Counted from the first letter of the stretch, positions 22,627-36,079 are shown. The stretch is DNA of 64,000 nucleotides from Hedera helix (GCA_947179155.2 OX359281.1:44667967-44731966), one strand, 5' to 3'. Notes: generated by a model from the sequence alone, not told the origin. Program-made: numbers and translations.

Positions 22627-23160
22627 ATAATTATACAATAAAATAAAAAAGCGCGTTAGGGAAAAAAAGAACAGCACAAAAAAAAGGCAAAAAAAAAAAA
22701 GATTTGTACAATTGTTATGCTATAAATTAACAATTGGGATTTATAACAAATTAAGAGAACTAAATTAATAATAGTTCGGCTTGCTATTTATCGTGTACTT
22801 TAACACCCACTATAAATCAACTAGTAGATAGTTAAAATTATATTTAAAGTTTGTCTAACATTGAAGTTCTTAGTCAAAGGTAAAAAAAACTCATAAAGAA
22901 ACAATTCATTTTTTCTCTTTAATTGCCTGACATAAATAGTTGACCGATTTTGAAGGATAAGTATTAACTAAATAAAATCTTATCAATTAGATCTACACTA
23001 TCAATAGTTGATCGATTTGAAAAGATAAGTATTAACTAAATAAAATCTTATCAATTCAATCTACACTATCTCACATTGAGTTCAGATACTCGCACACATA
23101 GGGATGACTCAAGACAATTTGGGAGCTAAAGCGATACTTCTAAATGAGGCATTCTAGGTT
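22627..23160. other. Intergenic DNA, nothing recognised
   Basis: AT-rich. A 60-bp segment containing GATAAGTATTAACTAAATAA is duplicated at about 22958 and 23021. No coding signal. Confidence 0.6.
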
Positions 23161-23167
23161 TGGTACG

Positions 23168-23399
23168 TCCTCCATTGACTTTTATGGTCAAATTGACCAT
23201 TTTTCAAATTAATATATCTTATTATTATTTAATATATATGTAAAAAGCCTATAAACATTATAAACTATATAAAATTTAGTACTAATCTCAATGTTTACTT
23301 TTTTAAAAATCTAAATATATATGTTTAATTGTTAATTTTAAAAATGATCAATTTGACTACAAAAGTCAATAGAGGACTTTTATTTTTGGACGGAGGGAG
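23168..23399. mobile_element. 5'-truncated Stowaway-type MITE
   Basis: The right end reads GGACGGAGGGAG followed by TA. The left end lacks the outermost 20 or so bases but then matches the complement of the right arm (CCTCCATTGACTTTTATGG against CAAAAGTCAATAGAGG). It differs in sequence from the element at 22351-22624. Confidence 0.75.
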
Positions 23400-23401
23400 T
23401 A

Positions 23402-24221
23402 TTAATATTTTTTATTTAAATGAGCTTTTTTTTTTATACTGTTAATTTTTTTTAGTTATTTAATATTTAGATTGGACTATGAACCCTAAAGGATTGATTG
23501 GGCTTATATTTTTATAAAACCTTTTTTACATGAGTTATTTATAGTGTTTAAAAATTTAGGGTCTTTCTTTGAAATAGGACCTAAAACTCAAGCTTTCTTT
23601 TTTATGTTGTAGTGTCGGCCTTGCTCGCACACGAAATTATTTGGGCACAATAACGGTTCATGATCCTTAATGTGTCGTAAATCCGTTTGATAGAAACTCA
23701 ATGTTTTTTAGTATCATCCAACTCAAAATCGATCAGCAATATATAGAGTAACCTATATAATTGAGTTTTTGAGTATTATTTGCTCAATGTGTGAGTTTGT
23801 ATCTCAAAATATATTATACTTCCTCCAATCCTAAAGAGATATTCACTTGTCGATATTTGCCTAAACATATTTAAATGCTAGCACCTTCCGTTCGCAAGTA
23901 TACGAGCAAAATGTCTTTAGTTTTGTTTTATAGTATTTGAGAAAAGTAAAATATATATTCTATTGAAATAAGTCTAATTTGTCATTTTTTTTTATTTACA
24001 AAAGCAGTCGCTTTTTTATTTAAATAATAATAGTAATACAAAATAAAACAATATTCTCTATATAATTATCCTAATGTCATTCATTAAATTAATTACTCAT
24101 GGGTAAGTATGAATCACCCTGCACCCCGAAATCCCCATCTTTGTCGTAAGACGGACGCACTTGTATTTCTTAGGATATGGTGGGTTTTTTTCAACAGACA
24201 TGTTATAAATCAGAAACATAA
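23402..24221. other. Intergenic DNA, mostly AT-rich
   Basis: No gene found. A possible Stowaway end fragment (ACTTCCTCCAATCC) is at 23818-23831, without a partner. Confidence 0.5.
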
Positions 24222-24226
24222 CATAC

Positions 24227-24730
24227 TGGTAACGCCAAATTTTGTATCGCTCATTTAAATCACAAAACGAGTGCAAAAAGGCATTAAACACAAAAATAAT
24301 TGCTGAAATTTAGAATAAAAACACAACAATTTTACGTGAAAACTCAATTGAAAAAAAACCACGGGAAGAGCTAAGAAATCCACTATAAATATAATATGGG
24401 GAATACAAATTGTATATTTATCTCTTCCTCATACTCCGTATCTCCTCTCTTCTCTCTGTTGTATATTATATCTTTTGTAATGAATACCCTCCTTGAACCC
24501 TTGTTTATTGATGTTTTTATAGATGTCATATCCATCCGAAACCAATTAGGAGTAGGAATCATTTCCCAAATCTCCTTATAACTGCAATTAATTATTGATA
24601 GATTCCATTCCAAATTAGATTTCCTTATCTCCCCCAAATAAGGAAACATAATCTTATTTTAATAAGGACTCTCTTACTATGCAAGTTGTCAAAATAAATG
24701 TGTATAAGCACAAATAATTACATCCCAACA
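24227..24730 (-). repeat. 3' LTR of the minus-strand LARD, 504 bp
   Basis: A direct copy of 27222-27769 with scattered substitutions. It lacks a small internal duplication (an extra AAACGACGAGTGAAAAAAGG-type block) found in the other copy. Confidence 0.93.
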
Positions 24731-27221
24731 TTGCCCCCCACTCTTCTGTTATAAAGAATTTAAAATAGGAAAGTAATTAAAAAAGTCCGCCAAACCCAGC
24801 GACTGCCATGTCTGTAAAACTGCCGAACAAAATGTCGAAGCCGCCGAATAAATTGTCAAACCTACCGAATAAACTGCCTAATAAACTGTCAAAGAAAATG
24901 CCGAAGACGTCGAATAGATTGTCAAACCTGCCGAACAGACTGTCGAAGAAAATGCCGAAGCCGTCGAATAGATTGTCAAACCTACCGAACAGACTGCCAA
25001 AGAAAATGCCAAAGCAGTCAAATAGACTATCAAACCAAAAAAGAGAACATATCCTGGTTGGTAAAATCTAGAATAATAACAATTGTTGCTCAGGAAGAGA
25101 CTTTTGGCTGACCATATAACTTCACGATTATTCAGCCTTATATCGTATGTATGTATGCATAAATGTATGTATGTTGTCCGACCGTAAATCACCATAATAG
25201 CCGTCTCACTTCCCTTACGAGAGGCTATGGCCATCCCACTTCTCCTTCGGGAGGCTGCGATCCGACCTTATACCACCATAATAGTAGCCCTACTCCATTT
25301 CGGGAGGGTTCAGTCGTCCCACTTCTTTTTCGGGAGGCTGTGTGCCGGTTCGAGGACCAATTTTTCATGTCCTAGTTCGATGACCGGCTCCTTATAACTC
25401 CCCTCCTTATACCACAGAGATGGCGCTCCCGACCCCTAGGGAGACTGTGTGTCGTTTCAAGGACCGGGCTTCTTTATATCTCCCTTCATCCTTGTATTAC
25501 CGAGATGTCGCTCTCGACCCTTCAGAAGGTGCCGGTTCGAGGACCGGGATTCCTTATATCTCCCCCCATCCTTGTATCACCGAAATGTTGCTCCCGACCC
25601 TTTGAAAGATGACGTTTTGATGTCGTGTTATTCCTTTATTGCGTTGTTATCTGCTACTATAGTTTTAATAACCTGCTACTGCTTTGCTATGCTCTGTTTC
25701 GCTACACTGCTGAGCTGTTTGGTCTGCCGTGATTTTATTACATCGAAGCTAATCTAAAAACTGCATGCGATGCCTCAGTAACTTTGTGGTTCGCCGCTGT
25801 TCTAAGATCGAGCTCCTGCTTCAATGATGCTGAATCATGCTCTGTTGCGAATCTATTCTGATGTCGCAAATCTACTGCGACTCTTTTGTACTACTAGTCT
25901 GCTACCCAAAGTATGTCCATCTGCCACAGTTGTCTAGGTGGTCTCGCTATCTAATATGTTGCTTTCTGGTTTAATGCTACGCACTCCTTTTCCGATGTTG
26001 CATCGCACTCTGCAGCTTGTATTGCAGTTGTTACGATTCAGCCGAACCTACCGTGATGCTACTGCATTAATCTTCCCAGCCGATCTCTCTCGCTTTACAG
26101 TTACTCCACTACTGTTATTCTGCTTCACAATCTGCCACCGTTCTACTGCCCGTGTTAATGTGGCCTCGATGCTGGACTGTTACTCCCTGGTTCTGCCGCT
26201 ATGAAGTTGTTGCTATTCTTGATTTATGAAGATACTGTTGTCGCGCCTCTGTAATTCTGCTGCTCCAAGTTGCTCACTTCCTTCCTTTGCTCTGTTGCTA
26301 CCGATCTGTATTTTCTGCTTGCACCATCTAATTTTATTAATTTTCCCCTCAATCTCCAAGATCTTAAGATAATCAAAATCAGGTTCGTGGCTCTTGAACT
26401 CCTTCTTGATTTGGGATTTGCTGTTTGTAAAAGAAGTTTACTGTATCAGATTTTTCTCGAAGTTGCTAGAGCTTACAAAGGAGCCGACGACATTAAGGGA
26501 CCTAATTGGAAAATTGCCAGGCAAGAATCTGAAGCGGAGGGTGTCACTAAAGAAAATCAAAGATCACGATTTCTTCGCAAGGATAGAATAGGATTTGATT
26601 CTGCGAGCATAAAGCCGATGAATAAATTCCTTCTTGGACCCACTTGTAGGAATCCCTGGAAAAATGGCTTCTTGGTGTAATTGTTTAGCAATCATGCTTG
26701 TGGGTGGCCTTGATTTTATTTGAATCCCCAATTTCAGAATATAAAGTAGCAGCGACAAAGCTCTAGCCACGGTGGATCTCCTTCCGGGTTTGATTCGGCA
26801 AACAAGTAAAGTTGGATGAAGAAAAAGTTAAACGTATGATTGCTTGAATAACATATATCCTTAATACTAGCAAACAAGGGCCCCCAATCTTTAAGTATTC
26901 AAGCCTTAATTAGTCATGCATCAAGTGAATATTATAATAGAGATTACATATATAAAGTAATATAATTAATGATAATGTTTCAGAAACAAATTGTTTTGAA
27001 TAGTTTAACAACAAAATTACATTTACATATTGTATGCATATATACACATATTTTTGTGACTCAGCATCAGAAATCAAATACACGTAGGACATATATTTTT
27101 TGATAAGAGATGATAACTTAGCTTTTAAGTAATCTATTCCTTCGATCAGATAATTGATCCGCCATAAACATCATTCGAAAAGAATTTGGTGATTTTGAAT
27201 CATTCCCACAGACGGCACTAA
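24731..27221 (-). other. Non-coding interior of the minus-strand LARD
   Basis: It contains, in plus coordinates, a 54-bp array (24807-25040) and a block at 25140-25620 that is the reverse complement of 51540-51700 in the related plus-strand element. 25621-27200 is a segment with no recognised coding content. A plus-strand open frame of 136 codons at 26270-26680 (antisense to the element) has coding-like composition, but I recognise no domain. It could be a captured host fragment. Confidence 0.6.
24807..25040. repeat. 54-bp tandem array in the LARD interior
   Basis: Successive copies of AAAATGCCGAAG start at 24895, 24949 and 25003, exactly 54 bp apart, with more diverged copies upstream. The unit is itself two related 27-bp halves. 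Because 54 is a multiple of three, the plus strand stays open and would encode an 18-residue repeat (NRLSNLPNRLSKKMPK-type). Confidence 0.9.
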
Positions 27222-27769
27222 TGTTAACGCCAAATTTTGTACCACTCGTTTAAATCACAAAACGACGAGCGAAAAAATGCATTAAACACAAAAAAACGAC
27301 GAGTGAAAAAAGGCATTAAACACAAAAATAATTGCTGAAATTTAAAATAAGAACACAACAATTTTACGTGAAAACCCAATTAGAAAAAAAATAAAGAAAG
27401 AGCTAAAAAATCCACTATAAAAATAATATGGGGAATACAAATTGTATATTTCTCTCTTCCTCATACTCACACTCTGTATCTCCTCTCTTCTCTCTATTGT
27501 ATACTATATCTTTTGTAATGAATATCCTCCTTGAACCCTTGTTTATTGATGTATTTATAAATGTTATATCCATCCGAAACCAATTAGGAGTAAGAATCAT
27601 TTCTCAAATCTCCTTATAACTGTAATTAATTATTGATAGATTCCCTTCCAAATTAGATTTCTTTATCTCCCCCAAATAAGGAAACATAATCCTATTTTAA
27701 TAAGGACTCTCCCCACTATGCAAGCTGTCAAAATAAATCTGTATAAGCCCAAATAATTACATCCCAACA
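27222..27769 (-). repeat. 5' LTR of the minus-strand LARD, 548 bp
   Basis: On the minus strand it begins TGTTGGGATGT at 27769 and ends GGCGTTAACA at 27222, followed by the primer-binding-site-like sequence. Confidence 0.93.
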
Positions 27770-27774
27770 CCTAC

Positions 27775-28124
27775 CATGACATAATGAATAATGTTTTGAG
27801 CCGCAAAATGGAATTTACTGTATTTAAAAATAAATAACTCAATGGTGATGAAGGTAGATAAATTTAAAACTGATGAAATTCACATAAGCCAGCCACAAGT
27901 GATCCGGCTCTAGTAAGTTCATATTCAATTCTTACTCCATGTTAACAGGAGTTGAAAGTTGGAATACACCAAGTTCTTTTTAAGTAATTTCCCTCCTTAC
28001 ATTTCAAGAAGAATGTGCTCAAAGCTGAACAAATTCCACATTTCCAACAATTTATTTATTTATTTCGGGAAAAGAAAAGAAAAGCAAACAGAAACAAGAA
28101 ATAAAACTTGGTCATGCAGATTGA
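27775..28124. other. 3' flank of the asparaginase gene
   Basis: Probable 3' untranslated and downstream sequence of the minus-strand gene that stops at 28125. I could not place a polyadenylation site. Confidence 0.5.
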
Positions 28125-31100
28125 TTACCAGATAGCAACTTCTTCACTCCCATCCTCGGACGCACAAGCTCTAAACATGCCTGTTGTATTAAATGGCATT
28201 GTTACTTCTCCTGTGGCTGATACAGCAACCAAGCCAGCTGTGCCTTTTGGTGCACAATTTTCTATGATATGAGCCGATGCGTCCTTGAGAGAAAGCCCTT
28301 TGTACTCCATAAGAGCAGCCACATCTCTAGCAATTGTAGCGCGTATTATTGCTTCACCTTTGCCTGTTGCAGAGACTGCACAAATATTGTTTGCATAGGT
28401 CCCTGCACCAATAATGGGTGTATCCCCAATTCTTCCCACCATCTTGTTGACGAATCCACCAGTAGAAGTTGCGGTAGCCAAGTTTCCGTTACTGTCAACT
28501 ACCACACATCCAACTGTCCCAATTTGGTCGCCCTCAAGAACTGCAGTCTCTTTTTCAACAATGTTTTGAATGGGTTGGGTATAATCTATCTGTAATTTGA
28601 AAGATTATTAGTGTTAGGTTATACCAATATTAGCCGGAACATAGTTCCTTCTGGTTCGTATATCTACATTGTTAGGTTACAATATGCTCGGCCTCACTTG
28701 AACCTAAAAGTGGCTTGACTAATGCCAGTAATGTTTACAATGTTCGACTAGTCTTTTGAGATTCAGAAACTGAAATACCCGAATAACCTAATGGTAGCAA
28801 ATCATGAGTACGGCAGACAATGAAACATCACACAACCTAATTCTAGGTAAAGAGAAGGCTATAAGCACACCTGAACCCTGTTCGCCTCTTTTGCTTGTTT
28901 TAGTCTATCAATGTTTTCCACAGTGATGAAATGGTTTGTATCTACAGTTTCAACCCCCTACACAATATAATCGGCATAAATATTCAATAATAATAATCAA
29001 CAATAACTGATGATATGCAAAGAGTAGACTGAATTGCTGATTAAAAGTTTAAAACAGACAAGTAAAAGGTCTAGAAAAGATAAGTAGCAATGAAAAAATA
29101 AATAATAAAAATGTAGTTTTCTATTCAACAGAACATACCTCTATAATGCAAACGATAAGCGCATACAATTAAAACTCCCTTTAGTGTACCTCTAAACAGG
29201 ACCACTACCTCAAATCATGATTAAGGAAGGTTTAGCTTAGTTTAGGTTCACTAAGTTAGAACAGTGCTGAAATGACAAACCAAACATTGAGGTGCTTACA
29301 AAGACAACAGTTTCTTTGCCGCAACCAACAACAGAGCAACAAAATAAAGAACTTACCCAATAATAAATCATACTTGTACAAAATATAAATATATGGGTGA
29401 AGAGATTTATGTATAGCAAAATCCTAAAAACAGTTAAGAAGGTGCGCCACCACTTATATGAATCTCCTATTAACTCTAGCCCAGAACCTACAGTATAACA
29501 TTGGGCAATAGCATATAGCGGATTTCAGAAGAAAAGACGTACAAATCTTCATCAGAATCAAAATTAAGTAAACTACTTGATATGGAAACAAATTATATTA
29601 GTAGACAGACCCTCGGCCATTTTAGGTATTGTTAAGTAAAGAAGAACAAAGAAACATGGTAGAAAATTCCACTAACTTGTTCTCTTGCAAATGCTTCTGC
29701 GCCATCAAATCCAAGATATATATGAGGAGTTTTCTCCATGACCAATCTAGCTAAAGATATGGGATTAATGACAGTACTGAGACCAGAAACAGCTCCACAA
29801 TTCTTTGTATTACCATCCATTATGCAAGCTTCCATTTCAATACTGCCGTTGCTGGTAAGGACAGACCCTCTACCAGCATTGAAGTTTGGATTGTTTTCTA
29901 GTTCACGTACCTGCACAATCAACACTTAGTGTTTACATTCGTTGAATACAAACAAGAAAGAACAACTATCCAATTAGAAAGCATAAATTAAGGCCTGTAA
30001 TTTTTCGTTACATTGCACTTAAAAATACAACTTTTATGAGTTTATATCATCCCACCAATAGGGAAGAGTAAGAATCACCAATAGGGGTGGCGATGACCTA
30101 ACACATTTAAACAGTAAATTGGACCTACCACTCCCCTGCCCCTCCGAACCACGTAGAAGAACATATATAGCGAAGCAAAGGGTGAATGGCTTTAAAAGGG
30201 AGCCTAACCAGATCACATATTTCTTAATTCTTATCCTTCTTTTCCTGCCATTTGATGTTTAAGTTAGATAGATCGTTTGTCGAATCGGAAGTCATGGGCA
30301 CGAACACTTCACTACTCTGGCTGGTAATAAGATACCTTACATGGTGCAGAAGTGGACACAAACAAAACATTAGCCTCAGGTTAGGGATCAATTATGGCAG
30401 CATTACTCAGGCACAGAGCCTTTTCCTTTATTGGTAATGGCAAAGTGTGTGGGTGATTTTTCAAATTTTACTTCTGGACTGGAATTGCACCATTTCTTCT
30501 TCTACTACATTTATTTTCTCAGAAATCTGATATGGGTTCATAAGATTCAAATTCATGGCAAGGCTTGAGAGACAAGAAGAAGCTCAAGCCTGATACTTAA
30601 AATCTTCTCCCAGGCATCATCAGAATATATTCTATTCAATCATTCATTTTGACTAAAATTGTATAACTATTATTTCACCTTCTATTTCCTGCAAAGCATA
30701 ATCCTAAAAGTGAAACCTTTAAGACAAACAAATAAGGAGAGAACACCAACTAACAACCAAAAAAAAAACGAGCACACAATCTGGCCAGTGAGACCTGCAA
30801 TTGATTACTGAACTTAATAATTAAATAATCTTCTACAATTTGTTCATTGACAAAACCAGACTTGAGCAGAAGGAAAGTCTCTTTTTCTAAGTTCAAAAAT
30901 TTGTTAAAATATCCTAAAATATTATACTTAAAGTCATTCGCTACAAAAAAAAAATCCCAAGGGTAGACCCTTTTCTACCTTGACCTAATTGGGTCCGTCG
31001 TACAGTCATTTTTATTTCTTTTTTTGTAGAGTAACCCCCAACCACTACTTTCTTTAGAGTGCTGAAACCCTAGAGTGGAGTTTTGAGCCATGATATATAC

Positions 31101-31671
31101 CTCGTCGAGCTTCTTCTCATGATCTTTACTACCACTTAAGCAACCACTTGGGTTCTTATGCTCATTTGATATATTTTTACTGCACAAATATTTGGATAAA
31201 AGATAGAGGTAAATAAAATAAAAAGAAACAAACACTCGTCTTCTAATCATACCCAATAAAAAAAACAAACAGTTTAACAGAAATATAATGTTCCCCAAAC
31301 ATAGAATAGTGAAACCCTCAACCAGGATTCAATCCCTAGAATCATAATACCCAATGAAGTGAAAAACTTAATAATTGACTCCAAGAAAAATATGGGCACC
31401 TTAAAATTGTCTTAAAAAACACTAACCATTTCTCCTTAAACCCAACCAGCTTATGAAATACTTATTAAAAAATGATAGATAAATTAATTAAATGGGAGAG
31501 GGATCATACCACAAGTTCCACAACATCCAAGGCAGAACGTGAGGACTTGAGAGCAGAAACGCCAATCTCTAGGCACTGGCGGAGAGCTGCTTCTCGTGGC
31601 TGGCGGCGTTCCGGTGGCAGAGTCAGTGGGACATCACCGGCGCCGCCCTGCAAAGCAATTGCCCACCCCAT
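28125..31671 (-). CDS. Plant-type L-asparaginase / isoaspartyl peptidase, 4 exons
   Basis: It hydrolyses L-asparagine to aspartate and ammonia and removes isoaspartyl dipeptides, a cytosolic nitrogen-recycling enzyme of the N-terminal nucleophile hydrolase family. Coding exons in transcript order are 31671-31510, 29910-29677, 28957-28871 and 28589-28125, all with GT-AG borders and joining in frame to 315 codons, the usual family length. Landmarks are MGWAIALQGGAG at the start, DVVELVVRELE across the first splice, AGRGSVL, MEKTPHIYL, and DQIGTVGC, where G185-T186 is the autocleavage site and T186 the nucleophile. GRIGDTPIIGAGTYA and MPFNTTGMFRAC follow. The start at 31671 matches the family; an in-frame ATG 54 bp further upstream is a less likely start. 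It appears closest to the Arabidopsis At5g08100 type. No lesion is seen. Confidence 0.97.
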
Positions 31672-32085
31672 CCCCTGCCTCCTGCTGTACCAGTGCACCA
31701 CTTGACGTACACACTCTCTATCCAAAAAGGGCCTGTTAGCGCGTGCTATTTATTGACTCGATGGAGGGAAAGAGACCGATGACATTTTGAACTACAGAAT
31801 TATTTATGATAAATTTTATTTTATTTTATTATTAAATATATATTAAAAAATAATTGTAACAGAAACATGTATTATTATTATTATTATAGAAAAATATTAT
31901 TTTATATGAATTTTTGATATTCTTATAAAAAAAATTCTCACATAAAGATAAGATTTATTTTATGTTCATACAAAAAAAAAAGTAAAAAAATATCAATCCT
32001 CTCTTATTATATTGCGTAGAAAATGAGATGACGTTAAAAACTGAGAATATATTGCTTCTCTACTCTACTAAAAAGAATCTTCTTA
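31672..32085. other. Promoter-side flank of the asparaginase gene
   Basis: AT-rich beyond about 31800. No frame or repeat of note. Confidence 0.5.
31740..31765 (-). promoter_or_regulatory. Possible TATA-like element of the asparaginase gene
   Basis: On the minus strand, GTCAATAAATAGCAC lies about 80 bp upstream of the start codon. The match is weak, but the position fits. Confidence 0.3.
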
Positions 32086-32747
32086 GGTGGTGTTTGCCAC
32101 TCAGAAATGTCTGGTCAGTGATGGGAATTTGATACAACTTGGGTTGGGTATGAGATTTCGAGTAATTGGATATTTTCATTTTAATTTTTGGATATGCTAG
32201 AAATTATATTTCACTATTAGATTCTCATTTCAAATAAATAAATATTTGGCAGGCATACTCATAACGAAAAGAAATAGTATTATAATTTTTTAGATAAATT
32301 ACTATATATTATTAAAAAAATTAATACGATTGAAAGAGTACGTTAGGCGAGATCATTGTAAGTTTAAAAAAGAAAATCTTTTGAGTAAATACTTTGGATA
32401 GAAAGTGTGTACAAATTTTTAGAAAGAGAAAGTGAATTAAAATCCTAGAGAGAGAGAGAGAGAGAGAGAGAATTACAATTTAGAGCTAGAATAGAATAGA
32501 TATGGTGAATTATTATTTTTTTGAGATAAAAATATTCATCATGGAGTATTTATTTTAACATACATATTCCCTAGTAAGTAATAGTGGGTATATATGACCT
32601 ACCTTTCTTGCATTTTTAGGAAAGACATTCATTCCCGTATAAATATAGATTTTGTAAAAATGACTCTAAACATGGATATGATAGCAGGTGGTATGGAAAT
32701 GAGATATGTTCATTCCCAAGTCAAACTTCCATTTGCCAAACACGGCC
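32086..32747. mobile_element. Tourist-like (PIF/Harbinger) MITE, 662 bp
   Basis: The left end GGTGGTGTTTGCCAC and the complement of the right end GGCCGTGTTTGGCAA match as inverted repeats. A TTA trinucleotide flanks both sides (32083-32085 and 32748-32750), the TWA target expected for PIF/Harbinger elements. The interior has no frame; it contains a GA repeat at 32451-32471. Confidence 0.65.
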
Positions 32748-32750
32748 TTA

Positions 32751-32953
32751 CTTGATTTTTGCCAAATTATTTTATAAGACTTTAAATTTTAATATTAATA
32801 TAAACTATTAAAAATAATATTAACAAAAAAAAAACAATGCAATTATTTTATTTTTGAATAAATTCTCCCTTATCATTAAAATAGGGATAAAAAATCGTAA
32901 CGTGAATGGTTAAAGATATATTTGTATGGTTTTCATACTTGTTTTCCCCATTG

Positions 32954-32984
<31 letters not shown>

Positions 32985-33331
32985 TCTCCATATTTAATTT
33001 TAATTAATATAATAATTACTATATTAAATTACTTGAAATATTTAAGGACAAAAGTATTGCTATTGAAGATAAAAATAAATTATGTTAAAACTTAAAGCTA
33101 AAATTTTATAAATTAACTATAAAATTAAAAATGAAATGAAATTGTATTTATAAAAGTGAGAGATTATTTATTATTATAAACGGAAAAAAGTCCAAAACTG
33201 TTACTCTCCGTTGTCTTCTAACAGTACAAACCTAGGAGGTTGAAGTATTGTTTATTAGGCATTGATAAGGGGATAAATAATGCATTATAGTGCCGGCTAT
33301 GGCAATCCCCTTGGCTCGATCTTGAAAAGAA

Positions 33332-33372
<41 letters not shown>

Positions 33373-34000
33373 GCATTTTTGATTAATTTAAAAATATAAG
33401 CATCTGTATAAAATAAACCATTATCCATGAAATTTTGGAATATTTGAGCCAAACTTTTGTGTTATTGTGATGGGACTGACTGATTAACAAGTCGACTTCT
33501 TTTCTTACCAACTCTCGTCTCCTTCAGACTCATCTCGTAAAAAAATTATTCAATAATTTTGAGACATTACCACGTAATGTATCAATGAATCATATCTTTT
33601 TATTTTAATAATATCTCATTACTTGTATTTTTGAGTCCATTGAAATAAAAAAAAAACGTGATTAAACTAAAACACCACATAACGACATCTCAAAATTACT
33701 GAATAATTACTCATTCCTGTACCAAGAAAAATAGATTCCCTTTCAATATATGATTAACGTTTGATTTGATGATCAAATTTTTATTACTTGGTAGAATACA
33801 TCGCCCTCCTTTTTGACTCTGTGGTTGGTACAAATGATGGGAGCTAGAAAGCAGGGTGTAGGTACCACTGAGTGCTGATAATTCCTTTGAAAATTAGAGA
33901 TTACCTCTTTTTAATTTTATACTATAAAGTCCTTATATATTACTATTAGGTTGACTAAAAATGTATTTATAATTTTATTGTAAAGACAAGGCAGCATTGT

Positions 34001-34045
<45 letters not shown>

Positions 34046-34227
34046 CGAGCACAGTATGATGAATACAACCCTTTTAGCAATTAAAGGAAGATGACAATTA
34101 CATGATGATATGTATATGTAAATACAAAATACTACCTGCTGCATTTCAAAATATAATTTCGATCGTCTTTGTAAAATACAAAACAATTGAAACAAACAAA
34201 CAATAGGCAAAGCTCCACTTAAGCTGT
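32751..34227. other. AT-rich spacer between asparaginase and HRQ1
   Basis: It holds microsatellites: TA at 32944-32981, AT at 33341-33371, and a compound GT then GA repeat at about 33999-34045. The right end is the 3' flank of HRQ1. No gene is seen. Confidence 0.75.
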
Positions 34228-36028
34228 TCAAGAAGAACTGGGGACTTCACCAACATAGGATTTCTCCGCATCTAGAACACCCTGTAATACCATTACATTT
34301 CAATATTCTACTTATATTCCAAACATAAAATTGTGCATTACTCGTAACCTATACCTTAATGATCATCACACCCGCATCCTTGTGCAGAACCTCATTATAC
34401 TCCGGACAAGCAAGATTCTGCATCATTACTAAAAATGTTAGTCCTGGAAATGCAGTTGATTTAAGGAAAAGTAAAAATTAAGTGAAAAAAAATACACGGA
34501 CTTGAACACAGTTGGGACAACCACCATCTCCGGAGCAGCAACATGATGTGAGAAGTTCCAGAGCCGCATCTAACAATTCAGTGAAAAGAGGTTGAACCTG
34601 CACATTACATATATGGTGGTAGTGAGGATATTATTCTCACTTTGAAATATTACAGGAAAATGATGGCCTTTTACATTTACTGGGACCCAGTTGTCCTTGA
34701 AGTTATGTCTCTTGTAGCATATACTGATCAAATGCAGAGTCGTTGCACATTCTCATAATGAACTTGAATTTGTATTTGTAAGGGTCAAATACAAATTCTA
34801 AATTACCTATAATATATAGACAAGAGAAGAGGACCCAATGTTAACCTGTGCTGAAATGCCAGTTCCTCCAGGATGCGGATCATAGAGCAGAATTCTTTCA
34901 GGAACGTAGCGGGTATCATGAGGGTTTGGACACTCCGAAGCTATATCAGATGAGTTGCAAATTATATATCTACATGTCGAAGTGTCATGAAACTGTCAGA
35001 CCAATAAAACTGAAGACCATAGGTACAACTACAGGGAACAGACTTGATTGTTTACTTTTAATTTTTGGTAAGTTACTCTCCGTTATCGAAATTTCAGATA
35101 TAATATTCAGACTTACAGGGGCACTACGTTAAGAAGAGCATGACAAGCAGCATGTAATCCTCCACGAAACGAATACCCTTTAATTTCAACAGCTGTTTTT
35201 ACTGATTGTGCAACTCGAATCCAGACGGCCTACTCAAATGTAAAGTTATGAAGACACATGGAAACACATGATCATAGGTGCATGATTGAACACTTTGAAT
35301 AGAGTACAAAAAGTAAGATATTAGAGTAACGTTGAACCATACTGTGGCACATACCTGAGAATCGTAGGAATAATTAGGAAGTGAAAGGTCAACTGTATCA
35401 AACACTTGATTGCTTCTTCTCCATATACGACGGAAACCAAACCAAGTAGTTGTTACTTTGCAAATATGTGTTTGAGCACTTGTTCTTGAGAATTGGACAC
35501 TGGAAATCCTTGCTGGATACGCCTAAATAGAAGGAGAGCTAACAGTTTAGTGCTCTTTATAACACTATCAAATAGGATTAATATATTGAAACTGCATCAC
35601 TGATTTTAACTGAAACAGCTGGAGCCCAAGAATCCAAAGTTCAAAAAAATAAGAATTACAAATATGATAAATCTTAGTAGTAGGATTGCAGAATCCAGGT
35701 GCTAAGGGTCGAGAAAGCAGGACACCAGCTCATCAACATGGGATATTTCAGATTTGAGCAACATAAAAGTTTGATAAGGACATGAGTTAGTTAGATATCC
35801 AGAGTTAGGCAGATTTCTCAGCATCAGCAACCCCTCCCCCCCCCCCCCCCCCCCCCCCCCTCCCCCCCCAAGATAATATACCCTCTATCCCACTTAATTT
35901 GAGTGTTTTTAAGGATTTCAAGACATGCCAAAAACACATTTAAATCATATATTTTGTTATATACATTTTAATATATACTATAAGAAGTGGGCTTTCAATG
36001 CGACTTAAAATCCATGGAAATTTGAAAT

Positions 36029-36079
<51 letters not shown>

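Larger units (their letters stand above)
24227..27769 (-). mobile_element. Complete non-autonomous LTR element (LARD-like), 3543 bp
   Basis: Two direct repeats of about 0.5 kb (24227-24730 and 27222-27769) bound a 2.49-kb interior. On the minus strand the LTRs start TGTTGGGATGT. A primer-binding-site-like TTAGTGCCGTCTGTGGGAA (27203-27221) follows the 5' LTR, and a GTGGGGGGCAA polypurine tract (24731-24741) precedes the 3' LTR. Flanks are CATAC (24222-24226) and CCTAC (27770-27774), a 5-bp target duplication with one mismatch. No gag, protease, RT or integrase frame is present on either strand. The primer site resembles that of Tat/Athila-type gypsy elements, which could be the helper. Confidence 0.9.

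Noticed and set aside
24808..25071. An 87-codon plus-strand frame with 18-residue repeats
   Set aside because: It is the translation of the 54-bp tandem array inside a non-coding LTR element. The period is a multiple of three, so the frame stays open by arithmetic.
31672..31725. An 18-residue N-terminal extension of the asparaginase from an upstream in-frame ATG
   Set aside because: The family starts at MGWAIAL-type sequence and the extension shows no targeting peptide. It is probably 5' untranslated.
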